Shown: positions 8,196-17,037 of the stretch, one piece after another | How the letters are laid out: each line of letters begins with the position of its first letter | How positions within the stretch are numbered: the first letter of the stretch is position 1 | From: Legionella parisiensis | GTDB taxonomy: Bacteria > Pseudomonadota > Gammaproteobacteria > Legionellales > Legionellaceae | Assembly: GCF_001467945.1 (NCBI RefSeq) | Contig: NZ_LNYQ01000013.1 | Coordinates: 1,897,920 to 1,961,919, forward strand | Reading direction: 5' to 3' | DNA: 64,000 nt | Made by a program: the position numbers and the translations under genes | The notes under the pieces: model-generated | Seen by the model: the letters and a program-made list of their open reading frames with translations, nothing else | What the model was told of the DNA's origin: nothing | The model's database searches: none

Positions 8196-9908
8196 ATGAC
8201 AGTACAGGAACAAAAAATTAATCGAGATGTTTTACAAAAAACGATACAAATACTTCAACAGCATTTTGCAACTAAAATAGAAATAAATTGCATACAGTTT
8301 CTCAGTGAAAAAGAGCGACGAAATATTGTGGTGCGTATCACGCTAAAGAGTAAATCAAGCTCTGTTCCTCAAAGCATCATTCTCAAGCAATCCCTACCTG
8401 AAGCATCAGATCGTGATGACAAAGATGCTTATGCTCGATTTGCTCGGGACTGGGCTGGTCTTGAATTTGCAAATCAAATTCATCAAAGTATCCGGAATGT
8501 TCCCCACTTTTATGGCGGTAATAAAGAGTATCGATTTATTCTTATTGAAGATTTGGGAAAGCAGCATATAAGTTTGGTAGACTCTTTAACTCTTCCTTAC
8601 AAAGAGAAGGCGATTCTTGCCTTAAAACGATTTATGAAATCATTAGGAAACTTACATGCAGCAAGTTATGGTAAAACAGCACTATATGAAGCGTTGTTAA
8701 AGAAAATTCATGGAAACATTGAAACAATGCAAGAAGATATAGACTTTATACGCGCTGATTTACTCGAAAAATTGCAAGCTGCAAATAGAAAATTACATTT
8801 ACCACTAGCGACAGAATGCATTAATGAAGCAAACCACCTGATTGAGTCTTTACTTAAACCAGGGCCATTTACTGTTCTCACCCATGGAGATATTTGTCCA
8901 GACAATGTTTTTGATCATGAAGAAACACATGATTTGCAGCTAATTGATTTTGAATGGGCTTTTGTACGCAATGCGCTATTAGATGGTACTTATCTTAGAA
9001 TGAGCATGCCTACCTGTTGGTGTGCCAAATCCATACCTGAAGAAATCATCGTTCCGTTAGAAATTGTTTATCGAGAAGAGCTTAAACGAACCATTCCAGC
9101 GGCATCAGATGATTTAGCTTACATTAAAGCCTATACCGAAGCGTGTGGCTTCTGGTTATTACAACAAACACTGCCTTTTCTTAATTCAGCTCTAGAAAAA
9201 GACAGAGTGGGGCCATCTGGACCTGTTCCAGAAAATTCATTGTGGAACAATGAAGAAAATTGGGTGCGACCAAGAGTTTTATCACGTTTACAGGCATTTA
9301 TACACGTTGCATCCAGAAACAACTTATTACCTCACTTAAAAAAAATGGCGGAAAACATACTTCTTGAACTCAAAAAAATCTGGGCTGCGAAATCTTTAGA
9401 GTTTTATCCCGCCTTTGCAGCATCAAATCAAAAGTTTTATATCAGAACCTTTGAGCCGGGTGATGAAGCAGAAATATATCAACTATTTTATGAGACTGTT
9501 CATAATGTCAACTGTAAGGATTATACAAAAGAACAACTCCAGGCATGGGCACCGATAAATCCCAATTTGTCTGAATGGCAAAAATCTCTTATTAAAAACT
9601 ATACCTTTGTAGCGATTGATAAAGAAAGTGACAAAATTATTGGATTCTCAGATTTAGAAGAAAATGGTCACCTCAATAGAGGCTATGTACATAAAGACTA
9701 TCAAAAACAAGGAGTTGGTAAAGCCCTGCTAGAAGCTCGTGAACATACCGCAACTGCATTAGGAATCCCAAAACTCTTTTCAGACGTCAGCATCACTGCC
9801 AAGCAATTTTTTGAGAGTTGTGGATATATTACTGAGGTCAAGCAAACCCAAGTATTAAATGGCATGATACTCACAAACTATCGGATGACAAAATCGTTAC
9901 TACCCTAA
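8196..9908 (+). CDS. APH-like kinase / GNAT acetyltransferase fusion protein
   Basis: A 570-residue two-domain protein. Residues 1-390 form an aminoglycoside/choline-kinase-like phosphotransferase: the catalytic loop HGDICPDNVF (His230, Asp232, Asn237) and the metal-binding segment LIDFEW (Asp251) are intact, with an ATP-lobe segment IILKQSLPE upstream. Residues 408-570 form a GNAT domain, with the acetyl-CoA loop in DYQKQGVGKALLEAR near 510 and a C-terminal FFESCGY strand. The substrate is unknown. The order (kinase first) is opposite to the AAC(6')-APH(2'') resistance enzyme, so resistance should not be assumed. It stands alone between tRNA-Met and the effector-like genes. Confidence 0.8.
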   Translation: MTVQEQKINRDVLQKTIQILQQHFATKIEINCIQFLSEKERRNIVVRITLKSKSSSVPQSIILKQSLPEASDRDDKDAYARFARDWAGLEFANQIHQSIRNVPHFYGGNKEYRFILIEDLGKQHISLVDSLTLPYKEKAILALKRFMKSLGNLHAASYGKTALYEALLKKIHGNIETMQEDIDFIRADLLEKLQAANRKLHLPLATECINEANHLIESLLKPGPFTVLTHGDICPDNVFDHEETHDLQLIDFEWAFVRNALLDGTYLRMSMPTCWCAKSIPEEIIVPLEIVYREELKRTIPAASDDLAYIKAYTEACGFWLLQQTLPFLNSALEKDRVGPSGPVPENSLWNNEENWVRPRVLSRLQAFIHVASRNNLLPHLKKMAENILLELKKIWAAKSLEFYPAFAASNQKFYIRTFEPGDEAEIYQLFYETVHNVNCKDYTKEQLQAWAPINPNLSEWQKSLIKNYTFVAIDKESDKIIGFSDLEENGHLNRGYVHKDYQKQGVGKALLEAREHTATALGIPKLFSDVSITAKQFFESCGYITEVKQTQVLNGMILTNYRMTKSLLP

Positions 9909-10297
9909 AATAAAACGCCACCAAAACCATACTCTTTAAACTGATTCAAGTACATACTCGGAGAATTCTTATCTCCTCTCATTCAATAATAATACCGGTA
10001 ACTACCCGTACAAACCCACTAGAATAAAAGAAGCAAATTCTATTTGAGTTCCTATCAACCTAACCGATTAGTGCAAAATGAGACCTGCATGCCTATAATT
10101 AGATCTAATGGTATGGAATAAATTATTAATAGCACCAAACCTTCCACAGGGAAGCGGTATAAAAGTTTATGCCCCTTACACTGTTAAATTAGGTTACACA
10201 TTGCTCATCAAAACAAACATGTACTTAACACCCGTTGTGTTAAAAAGTGCCTTTTGATGTTTTATGTACCAAACTTGTTGTTGTACTGAGAGTTACT
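9909..10297. other. Intergenic region before the ankyrin/protease gene
   Basis: 389 bases with no gene. The frame of the next gene opens at a TTG at 10247, but a better start lies at 10298. I found no clear sigma-70 promoter and no repeat. Confidence 0.4.
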
Positions 10298-12292
10298 ATG
10301 GAAAATTCCAATATTTCACAAGCAAAAACAATAACTATTATTAACAATTATCTAAAATGGCATAATCTACCCATAAACTGGAATGAAACAGGTGTATGTA
10401 ATGGTTTAGCAATAGTCCACGCTCATTATGTTCTTCAAGGTAAAGAAGATATTTTTTTAAAAATGTTACATAAAATTTCTAGAATGAGTGAAAAAGATTT
10501 TAACCAATCATCTGTAAGTGACTCTCCCGATGAAGATATTGATCATTTCATAAGCCAAGTCGTTTTAGCCTATAAACCTGATCTTTTCGAAAAAACACTT
10601 TCTCAAAAGGATGCACATAAAGCCTTAAAAATTGATGGAAACCCGCTTGACTCAGACTTTGTACTTCCATTGATTACTACAGAAGAAAACTGGGCAGAAA
10701 TTCTTAAAGATATGGAACTACAGCCAGGAGAGGTTTTAAAAATTGACTCAACTAATCATGCAATTTCAATTCATCGGTTAAATGGAGTGTATGTAGTTTT
10801 TGATCCCAATTACAGAGAAGGAGTCAAAAAATTTAATTCCGAAAAGGAATTAATGGCCGAGTTGCGAACCAACGTTTTCGAGTTTCAAGATAGCAATATG
10901 GCATTAACTTTCACGCGCATAACTCGTTCAGGATTCAAACATAGCTCATCTTTTGAACAAGCCACACCAGAAGATTATACTCGGAAATACCTTGATCTTG
11001 ATGCAATTGCTTCGTTGGATAAAAAAACAATAACCTGTGCCGCACTAATAGCTAGAACTGGTAATGAGCGGTTAATGCAAATCTGTTTAAATAAAGATAA
11101 AAATAAAAACTGGTCTGCTACTGAACTTAAGAGTTTAGGTTATGAGGCCGTACTGAATAATAATAACCAAAGCATAATCCCTATTTTAGACCAATTAAAT
11201 TCATGTCCTGAAAATACCAAACAAGAGAAAGAAGCTAAGAGATCAGCATTTTTTTGCTTGATTTTACTTTCTATAAGAGATGGACGGATCGAATTACTAA
11301 ATAAGCTCTTAGAAAATGAATTTGGAAAAAAGGTTTTTCAGAGTATTAATGATGAGATTCTATTAAATATGGCTGCTCGTGGGGGCAATAAACAACTTTT
11401 AGTTGATATTCTCGAAAAAATTCAAACCAATCCAGCGATAGAAACTCTAGAAGAAGACACAGAGGATATTCAGTCCATTGAGGATTTTCAAAATGATGAT
11501 ACTCAATATGAAGATTTTGAAACAACAGTCCTCTCAGATTTATTAGATACTGAAGATGAAGAGGAAGTAGTACAATCAAGTAGTCTTTCCGATTTCTTAG
11601 GAGAAGACTTATTTCCTATAACGCAAATGCCAGAGAAAACACGATTGACCCAGATAATCCTTCAAAAGGACAATGACAAGGAAAATCCAATTACCTTAGC
11701 CATAAAAGGAAATTCTCCAGAATGTCTTGAAGTGCTTTTAAACAAATTGAACCAAGAAGGTTATATTCTGAGCGAAAAAAAACAACAGAACTATTTGCTT
11801 CTTGCCATTAGAGCAAATAATGTACATATGGTGGACAAACTTATAAATCACATGGGACCGGAACAAGCAGCGAATATCGTGGGCAAAATATCTCTTTCCG
11901 TAGAACTTGTTAGTAAGGTCAATATACACATCCTTAAGACTTTAGAGCAAAATGGAATGAATTTTGACAAGCCCAGTCGAGAAATTATTAATGAAAAAGC
12001 ATCCAGAAAAATGAGTGTTCTCGAAATTATTGGTGCTAAATTAGTTAAATTTTTAGATTACATTCAAAATGCTTTAAGAGTAGATCATTCAGAAAAAAAT
12101 AAAGAAGCTCCTTTAGCCGATCCTAATTCTTTACCTTATGCTGAACATATAAGCAATCTTAAAACTCCACCTCATAAAGACCTTAAAGCAAAGTTTAATT
12201 TTTTTAAACAAAAGCATCAGGAGCAAAATGAATCAACTTCCTCTCAAGAAGATACATCAACAATCTCCACTACCTTAGGAACTTCAAATTAA
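10298..12292 (+). CDS. Cysteine-protease-like protein with ankyrin-like repeats, candidate effector
   Basis: A 664-residue protein, not recognised by name. Near the N-terminus, TGVCNGLAIVHAHY (Cys34), TNHAISIHRL (His154) and YVVFDPNYREG (Asp169) fit a papain-like Cys-His-Asp triad such as that of YopT-type (C58) effector proteases. Residues 255-580 contain ankyrin-like helices, e.g. LLNMAARGGNKQLLVDIL, PITLAIKGNSPECLEVLL and LLLAIRANNVHMVDKLI. An acidic linker lies near 385-450. The C-terminus is Ser/Thr-rich (ESTSSQEDTSTIS), as in many Dot/Icm substrates. The ATG at 10298 follows GAGAG and starts a plausible polar N-terminus. Function, substrate and secretion are inferred. Confidence 0.6.
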   Translation: MENSNISQAKTITIINNYLKWHNLPINWNETGVCNGLAIVHAHYVLQGKEDIFLKMLHKISRMSEKDFNQSSVSDSPDEDIDHFISQVVLAYKPDLFEKTLSQKDAHKALKIDGNPLDSDFVLPLITTEENWAEILKDMELQPGEVLKIDSTNHAISIHRLNGVYVVFDPNYREGVKKFNSEKELMAELRTNVFEFQDSNMALTFTRITRSGFKHSSSFEQATPEDYTRKYLDLDAIASLDKKTITCAALIARTGNERLMQICLNKDKNKNWSATELKSLGYEAVLNNNNQSIIPILDQLNSCPENTKQEKEAKRSAFFCLILLSIRDGRIELLNKLLENEFGKKVFQSINDEILLNMAARGGNKQLLVDILEKIQTNPAIETLEEDTEDIQSIEDFQNDDTQYEDFETTVLSDLLDTEDEEEVVQSSSLSDFLGEDLFPITQMPEKTRLTQIILQKDNDKENPITLAIKGNSPECLEVLLNKLNQEGYILSEKKQQNYLLLAIRANNVHMVDKLINHMGPEQAANIVGKISLSVELVSKVNIHILKTLEQNGMNFDKPSREIINEKASRKMSVLEIIGAKLVKFLDYIQNALRVDHSEKNKEAPLADPNSLPYAEHISNLKTPPHKDLKAKFNFFKQKHQEQNESTSSQEDTSTISTTLGTSN

Positions 12293-12458
12293 TCTTTTTT
12301 TTCGTGAAAAATATCCAAAGCTGCATTTCTTGGATCTCAATTCCAGAAATTGTCCTACGAATAGGTATCACTAATTCTTAACAGCCAAGGGATTGCACAA
12401 CGAACAAACTGTATCAACTATCCTATAAATTACACTAAAGATGTAGAGAAATAATAAT

Positions 12459-13715
12459 ATGGCGAGGTCTCATAGTGAAATAGCCCATGTTTTAGGGCTG
12501 CAGAAAAATCCATTTATGTCATTCCTTTCAAATACTGGTTGGTGGATTGGAGAAGCCGTAGATAGTAGTAAAAGGAGATATAATCAGTTCAATACTAGCC
12601 GAAGTTTTAATTTAAATTTTAGTGAATTACCTGATTCTTATTATCGAGACACAGCAAAAAAAATTACAGATCTACCCCAGGGTGGGTATATTGGATTTTC
12701 TTGTTCATGGTTTAAACATGCTTATACTCTTCATGCAGTTAAAGAAGGGAATAAAACTCCTTTTATCTACGTAAATCGTGGAGGGCGCCATTATGACTTA
12801 GCAACGGGAGAAAGCAAAAATGCTACACCAACTGTATTGGTTTTTTCTGTAGATAGTGAAAAAGCAGAAAACTTTTCTAAGGCACTGATGAGCGCTGCTA
12901 TGACTTTAACTGGTCAGCGCAAAATGATGTCTGCATTTTTAGAAAAACATCAAAGAGAGTTCAATGGAAAGCTTTCTCAAAAACTAAAAAAGAAAGATCA
13001 AAAAACAGGAAATTGCAGTATAGCTAATTCGAATATAGCCTGGCATTTTCAATTAGCTTCCGATGAAATGAGACAAAAAAATATAAGTTTTGCGGATTCC
13101 TATAAAGCTACAGAGTCCAAATACAGAGAAATGCGAGCAAAAGATAGGGTTCAAGCATTTAAATACCTTTTAGACGACAGAGGTTGTTATGTTTCTGATA
13201 GCGCATTTCTATATAATTACTTTCAAACTATTGAAAAATTTTTTAGAAAAGACACTATATACGACCACAAGCATCTTGTAGCGTTAGTTGATGGGCTAAG
13301 GTCTAAGGAATTTTCCAAATTAATAGAGCCATTAACTCATGATAATTTCACATTCAAGGTAAATGAATATATAAATGCTAGAATACAGCAACTTAAAAAT
13401 GATCATCCAAATATAACAGAAGAATATTGTAAGCGTTTTGCACAGTATACAAGAGATGGTTTACAGTCATCAAAAAATAGCATTTTGATGCTCGCTTTAA
13501 AAAAATTACCTCTAAAAGATCAAAAACAAATCATCACTAAAGATATTACATTAATAGGCTTTGCTGATACCCAATTACAATTAGTTTTACTTGAGGAGGA
13601 CTATAATAAATATGCGCTCTATGCAAACAGAGAACTAAAAAAACATTCTCACAAAGTAATTCAAGATGCTATCTCGGGAAAAAACAAAATAAATCATCAA
13701 ATTCAACGACTTTAA
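12459..13715 (+). CDS. Candidate effector with a GNCS motif, function unknown
   Basis: A 418-residue protein that I do not recognise by name. Two conserved-looking clusters stand out: FKHAYTLHAV followed by YVNRGGRHYDL (His87, His92, Asn106), and TGNCSIANSNIAWHF (Cys186). A His segment, an NRGG strand and a later Gly-Asn-Cys-Ser helix start suggest a cysteine-peptidase-like fold with His before Cys; this is a pattern-based guess. The rest is Lys-rich and helical. It sits 166 bases after the ankyrin/protease gene and may form a small effector cluster. The visible stop at 13713-13715 may result from a single-base insertion, since a Ser/Pro-rich tail follows in the next frame. Confidence 0.55.
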   Translation: MARSHSEIAHVLGLQKNPFMSFLSNTGWWIGEAVDSSKRRYNQFNTSRSFNLNFSELPDSYYRDTAKKITDLPQGGYIGFSCSWFKHAYTLHAVKEGNKTPFIYVNRGGRHYDLATGESKNATPTVLVFSVDSEKAENFSKALMSAAMTLTGQRKMMSAFLEKHQREFNGKLSQKLKKKDQKTGNCSIANSNIAWHFQLASDEMRQKNISFADSYKATESKYREMRAKDRVQAFKYLLDDRGCYVSDSAFLYNYFQTIEKFFRKDTIYDHKHLVALVDGLRSKEFSKLIEPLTHDNFTFKVNEYINARIQQLKNDHPNITEEYCKRFAQYTRDGLQSSKNSILMLALKKLPLKDQKQIITKDITLIGFADTQLQLVLLEEDYNKYALYANRELKKHSHKVIQDAISGKNKINHQIQRL

Positions 13716-13803
13716 AAATCGGAACACTCAACAACGCGAAGCTTCTGTTACCCCTGCCCCCACACCCAGCGAAAGTAGTCTTAGCGCAAGTTTTTCATTG
13801 TGA
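13693..13803 (+). pseudogene. Out-of-frame C-terminal tail of the preceding gene
   Basis: After the stop at 13713-13715 a different frame, open from 13693, runs through KNRNTQQREASVTPAPTP and then SESSLSASFSL to a TGA at 13801-13803. Removing one T from the CTTT at 13710-13713 would join it directly to the preceding gene. Ser/Thr/Pro-rich tails of this kind are common at Dot/Icm effector C-termini. Whether this is a real frameshift, a sequence error or chance is open. Confidence 0.4.
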
Positions 13804-13981
13804 TTATAAGAACCATCGCACTAGGCGGGTCCTTTATTTCTCTCTTATACGCTTTAATTACAACACACCCTAGATACTTTAAACTGAATTTTTGTTATGT
13901 TTAATAAAACAATACGTTAACCGCACTGCATCACAAAAATTGACCAGTGTCTTAAAATTCCTTTTTGGAGAATAGAATACT

Positions 13982-15262
13982 ATGGAATGGTTAAAATCTT
14001 ATTTTCTTAAAGATACCACTCTTAAAACTGAAATCATTGCAGGGATCACTACTTTTCTAACCATGGTGTATATTGCATTTATTAACCCAAGCATTCTTCA
14101 TGAGGCAGGGATGGATCAGGGAGCAGTATTTACAGCCACATGTCTTATCACTGCCTTTGCCTGTTTTATGGCAGGGTTGTTTGCTAATACTCCTATTGGC
14201 ATTGCCCCGGGCATGGCATTAAATATCTTCTTTTCTTATACAGTAGTACAAGGGATGGGAATATCCTGGGAGCAAGCTTTAGCTATTGTTTTTCTCTCAG
14301 GTATCCTGTTTTTTTTAATGTCACTTACCCCACTGAGACGCTTATTAATTGAAGCAATTCCTCATAATTTACAAATCGCTATCTTAATAGGAATCAGCTT
14401 ATTAATTGCTTTAATTACCTTACAAAACAATCAAATTATTATTGAAGATCAGCATAATTTAATGCGTCTTGGCGAAATTAATCGTCCAGAAAGCGGCTTA
14501 TTTTTCTTAGGATTTTTACTCATACTGATTTTAGATTATTTTCAAATTCCTGGAGCGATCATCATTGGCATACTCGGTATTACTGTTTTAAGTTTACTAA
14601 CAGGTTTAACTACCTGGCAGGGATTAATCTCTCTACCCCCGTCAATAGAAGCTACCTTTTTAAAACTCGATTTCTCTGGCCTAAATACCATTCTCGCCTT
14701 AAAAGCTACGTTCACCTTTTTTTTAATTGCTGTATTCGATGCTACAGGAACTTTAATCGGTTTATTAAATCCTTCAGTATTTAAACAACAAAAAAACTAT
14801 TCCAAACGTCTTAGCAATTGTCTAACCGTTGACGCAGCTTCTTCGGCTATAGCAGGATTATTAGGTTCCGCAAGTACCTCTCCCTACATAGAGTCTGCAG
14901 CAGGAATTGAAGCAGGAGGACGTAGTGGAGTAACAGCCATAGTTATCGCAATCGGTTTTCTTCTTATGTTATTTTTTTCACCTTTAGCACGAATGATTCC
15001 TAACTATGCAGTAGGTCCCGCCCTTTTGTATGTAGCTTGTTGTATGATGAAACACCTCACTGACATGAAATTACATGATGTAAGTGAAACAGCGCCGTGT
15101 ATGGTTACAATCATGATGATTCCCTTTACTGCATCTATTGCTGATGGAATTGGCGGTGGTATTATTCTCTATACTTTATTAAAACTGTTAACACGACAAA
15201 AAATTAATTTTTTACTCTGTATATTAAGTATTGTTTTCGTACTATTCTTCCTTGTAAGTTAA
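13982..15262 (+). CDS. NCS2-family purine permease (AzgA-like)
   Basis: Inner-membrane nucleobase transporter of 426 residues with about 12-14 membrane segments. The N-terminus KTEIIAGITTFLTMVYIAFINP, read in two parts, is characteristic of the AzgA-type subgroup that takes up adenine, guanine or hypoxanthine by proton symport. Further signatures are GIAPGMALNIFFSY, AVFDATGTLIGL, and LLGSASTSPYIESAAGIEAG in the substrate region. GGAG lies 7-10 bases ahead of the ATG. It is followed 52 bases later by the reductase gene. Exact substrate is not determinable. Confidence 0.88.
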   Translation: MEWLKSYFLKDTTLKTEIIAGITTFLTMVYIAFINPSILHEAGMDQGAVFTATCLITAFACFMAGLFANTPIGIAPGMALNIFFSYTVVQGMGISWEQALAIVFLSGILFFLMSLTPLRRLLIEAIPHNLQIAILIGISLLIALITLQNNQIIIEDQHNLMRLGEINRPESGLFFLGFLLILILDYFQIPGAIIIGILGITVLSLLTGLTTWQGLISLPPSIEATFLKLDFSGLNTILALKATFTFFLIAVFDATGTLIGLLNPSVFKQQKNYSKRLSNCLTVDAASSAIAGLLGSASTSPYIESAAGIEAGGRSGVTAIVIAIGFLLMLFFSPLARMIPNYAVGPALLYVACCMMKHLTDMKLHDVSETAPCMVTIMMIPFTASIADGIGGGIILYTLLKLLTRQKINFLLCILSIVFVLFFLVS

Positions 15263-15314
15263 GACTTGTTATTAATGTTACAATTTGTAAAACAGATCCC
15301 AAGGATATTTTTTT

Positions 15315-15899
15315 ATGTCCATCAAATGTTCCGTATTTATTGCCACGAGCATCGATGGATTTATCTCCCGTAATGATGGCTCCATTGATTGGCTCATGAA
15401 AGCCAACTCTCTTGTCCCTGAAGGTGAAGATGGGGGTTATAAATCCTTTATTTCCAGTGTAGATGGATTAGTCATGGGGAGAAATTCATTTGAACAGGTA
15501 CTCTCGTTTGATGAATGGCCATACGGCGAGCTTCCAGTGGTAGTCCTCAGCAGCGATCCGATGGATATCCCCAAACATTTACAAAAATATGTTTCTTCAT
15601 CTTCTGCAACCCCTTCTGCGCTGGTTCAGCGCCTCGCAAAAAAAGGAATGAAACATCTTTACGTTGATGGGGGAATTACTATTCAAAAATTCATTATAGA
15701 GAATCTCATTGATGAATTAACAATTACCTTAATCCCTATATTACTCGGTTCGGGTCGTTCCTTATTTGGTCCTCAGAAGCATGACATCGAGCTTGAACTT
15801 TTGGAGACAAAAAATATTGGCTGTAGTATTGTTCAATTAAAATACCGTATTATGAACACCAGAAGGGTGAATAATAAAACGCGTTCAATCTTAGGATAA
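15315..15899 (+). CDS. Dihydrofolate reductase-fold protein (RibD C-terminal family)
   Basis: A 194-residue cytosolic protein of the RibD-C/DHFR-like superfamily, probably an NADPH-dependent reductase of unknown substrate. The opening strand VFIATSIDGFISRNDGSIDWL, read in two parts, is the family hallmark. GLVMGRNSFEQVL, HLYVDGGITIQKFI and ELTITLIPILLGSGRSLFG are the cofactor-binding and C-terminal signatures. It is unlikely to be the folate enzyme FolA, whose motifs differ. AAGGA lies upstream of the ATG, and the gene may share a transcript with the permease. Confidence 0.85.
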   Translation: MSIKCSVFIATSIDGFISRNDGSIDWLMKANSLVPEGEDGGYKSFISSVDGLVMGRNSFEQVLSFDEWPYGELPVVVLSSDPMDIPKHLQKYVSSSSATPSALVQRLAKKGMKHLYVDGGITIQKFIIENLIDELTITLIPILLGSGRSLFGPQKHDIELELLETKNIGCSIVQLKYRIMNTRRVNNKTRSILG

Positions 15900-16007
15900 T
15901 TGACTGAAGAATTGCGTTTGTAGAGAAAAGTTGTTTTACTTAAGCTGATATATACTCAACTGAGTTACACTATGTGATCACCTTAACCCATTCAGCTGGA
16001 GATTATC

Positions 16008-16283
16008 ATGACAAAATTTTTCGATACAAAAACGAAAACCCTGTTTGTTACCGGAGGGAGAACTGCAGTAGCAGATTTATCAGATAATCCGCTCATGCAA
16101 CTGCCTAATCCAGATGAGGTTTCCCCTGCTCTTGTGCTGCGTAGACAAAATGCCGTAGCAGGAAGAAATGCTGAAAAAACTTACGTAAGCGAAGCAGGTG
16201 AAGAGCTTCACGGAAATTATGATTTAAACGATCCTAGTAATGCGGATCTTGAACAAGTCCGCGACACAATTTATTGCCCTTAA
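16008..16283 (+). CDS. Hypothetical protein, 91 residues
   Basis: Small, mostly polar protein without a signal peptide or membrane segment. Recognisable segments are TLFVTGGRTAVADLSDNP and a C-terminal NYDLNDPSNADLEQVRDTIY. I cannot assign it to a family. GGAG sits 8-11 bases before the ATG, which supports it as a real gene. It is single-standing between the reductase and the His-rich gene. Confidence 0.6.
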   Translation: MTKFFDTKTKTLFVTGGRTAVADLSDNPLMQLPNPDEVSPALVLRRQNAVAGRNAEKTYVSEAGEELHGNYDLNDPSNADLEQVRDTIYCP

Positions 16284-16401
16284 ACCTCTATAAAGAAATC
16301 TCAAGAGCCTTCTACATTTATCAGGAAAAGCAGTAGAGGGCCCGCTCTAAGCTCGTCCAATATATTGATTCAACTTAAATTTTTAATTGTCCAGAAAAAC
16401 A

Positions 16402-16431
16402 TATACATTTAGCAAACCATCTGCATATAAT
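16402..16431 (+). promoter_or_regulatory. Candidate promoter of the His-rich gene
   Basis: A perfect -10 box TATAAT (16426-16431) has a -35-like TATACA (16402-16407) 18 bases upstream. The Fur box begins 25 bases downstream, so bound Fur would block early elongation or initiation. Confidence 0.45.
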
Positions 16432-16455
16432 GCGTTAGGATGATATTTAAAATGT

Positions 16456-16474
16456 ACAAATAAGAATCATTATC
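16456..16474. promoter_or_regulatory. Fur box upstream of the His-rich gene
   Basis: Matches the 19-base Fur consensus GATAATGATAATCATTATC at 14 positions, including a perfect right half AATCATTATC. It lies 56 bases before the ATG at 16530. Confidence 0.65.
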
Positions 16475-16529
16475 ATCTGCATAAACGAATGAATCCAATT
16501 CAATTCTTATTTAATGAGGATGAAATAAT

Positions 16530-16775
16530 ATGAAAAAACACGGACATCAGCAAAACTCTCACGAGCACACTCACCCATCAACAACTCAACCACATACTCA
16601 CACTACCGTGGTTGTTACAACGCCAGTGTTAGGTGCTCACCCCAATTCTTTCTATTATCATTCACACCAGCACCCCTATTATATACCCCAACAACATCAG
16701 CCATATACTCATCAGCAGCCTCACACCCATGAGCATCACCACGAAGAGCATAGCCATTCTCACACACCCAAATAA
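16530..16775 (+). CDS. Histidine-rich small protein, probable metal binder
   Basis: An 81-residue protein with 21 histidines (about a quarter of the residues), many in His-X-His pairs such as HEHTH, PHTHTH-like stretches and a terminal HEHHHEEHSHSH. It has no cysteine. The central TTVVVTTPVLGAHP is the only hydrophobic part; there is no clear signal peptide, so a cytosolic role is likely. Such sequences bind Ni, Zn, Cu or Co and can act as metal stores or chaperones. A Fur box and promoter upstream suggest iron-linked regulation. A GAGG site precedes the ATG and a GC-rich hairpin follows the stop. The reading frame on the same strand at 16633 is a shadow. Confidence 0.75.
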   Translation: MKKHGHQQNSHEHTHPSTTQPHTHTTVVVTTPVLGAHPNSFYYHSHQHPYYIPQQHQPYTHQQPHTHEHHHEEHSHSHTPK

Positions 16776-16783
16776 AAAAGAAG

Positions 16784-16808
16784 CCCGGATAACATTATGT
16801 TGTCCGGG
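16784..16808 (+). terminator. Hairpin after the His-rich gene
   Basis: CCCGGATAAC (16784-16793) pairs with GTTGTCCGGG (16799-16808), with one T-G wobble and a 5-base loop. A T-rich run follows about 13 bases later, so termination is likely but not textbook. Confidence 0.55.
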
Positions 16809-17037
16809 GACTATAAATAAATTTTTTTGACCTGGCAAAGAATTATGATCTATCGCTGAATTTAAAATTCATATCTCAAAGCAAGTACGTATAGAGATAG
16901 ATTCTTAGCAGTTAAGATAATCTTGAAGCACAATTTTAAAAATGCTTCAAAATACCTTCAGTTACGAGTCAAAAAAACTATTGTAAGTTTATAAATTTAG
17001 TTATTATGTTATTTAATTAGGATTTTGCGATTTTTCA

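Noticed and set aside
8196..9908. Aminoglycoside resistance enzyme
   Set aside because: Domain order and sequence outside the catalytic loops do not point to a known resistance gene, and the context is chromosomal and not mobile.
10080..10297. PmrA or CpxR binding sites upstream of the effector candidates
   Set aside because: No tandem CTTAAT-type or GTAAA-N5-GTAAA-type pair was convincing by eye.
16633..16830. Second plus-strand frame overlapping the His-rich gene
   Set aside because: It is a frame-shifted shadow, runs through the hairpin, and has no ribosome site.
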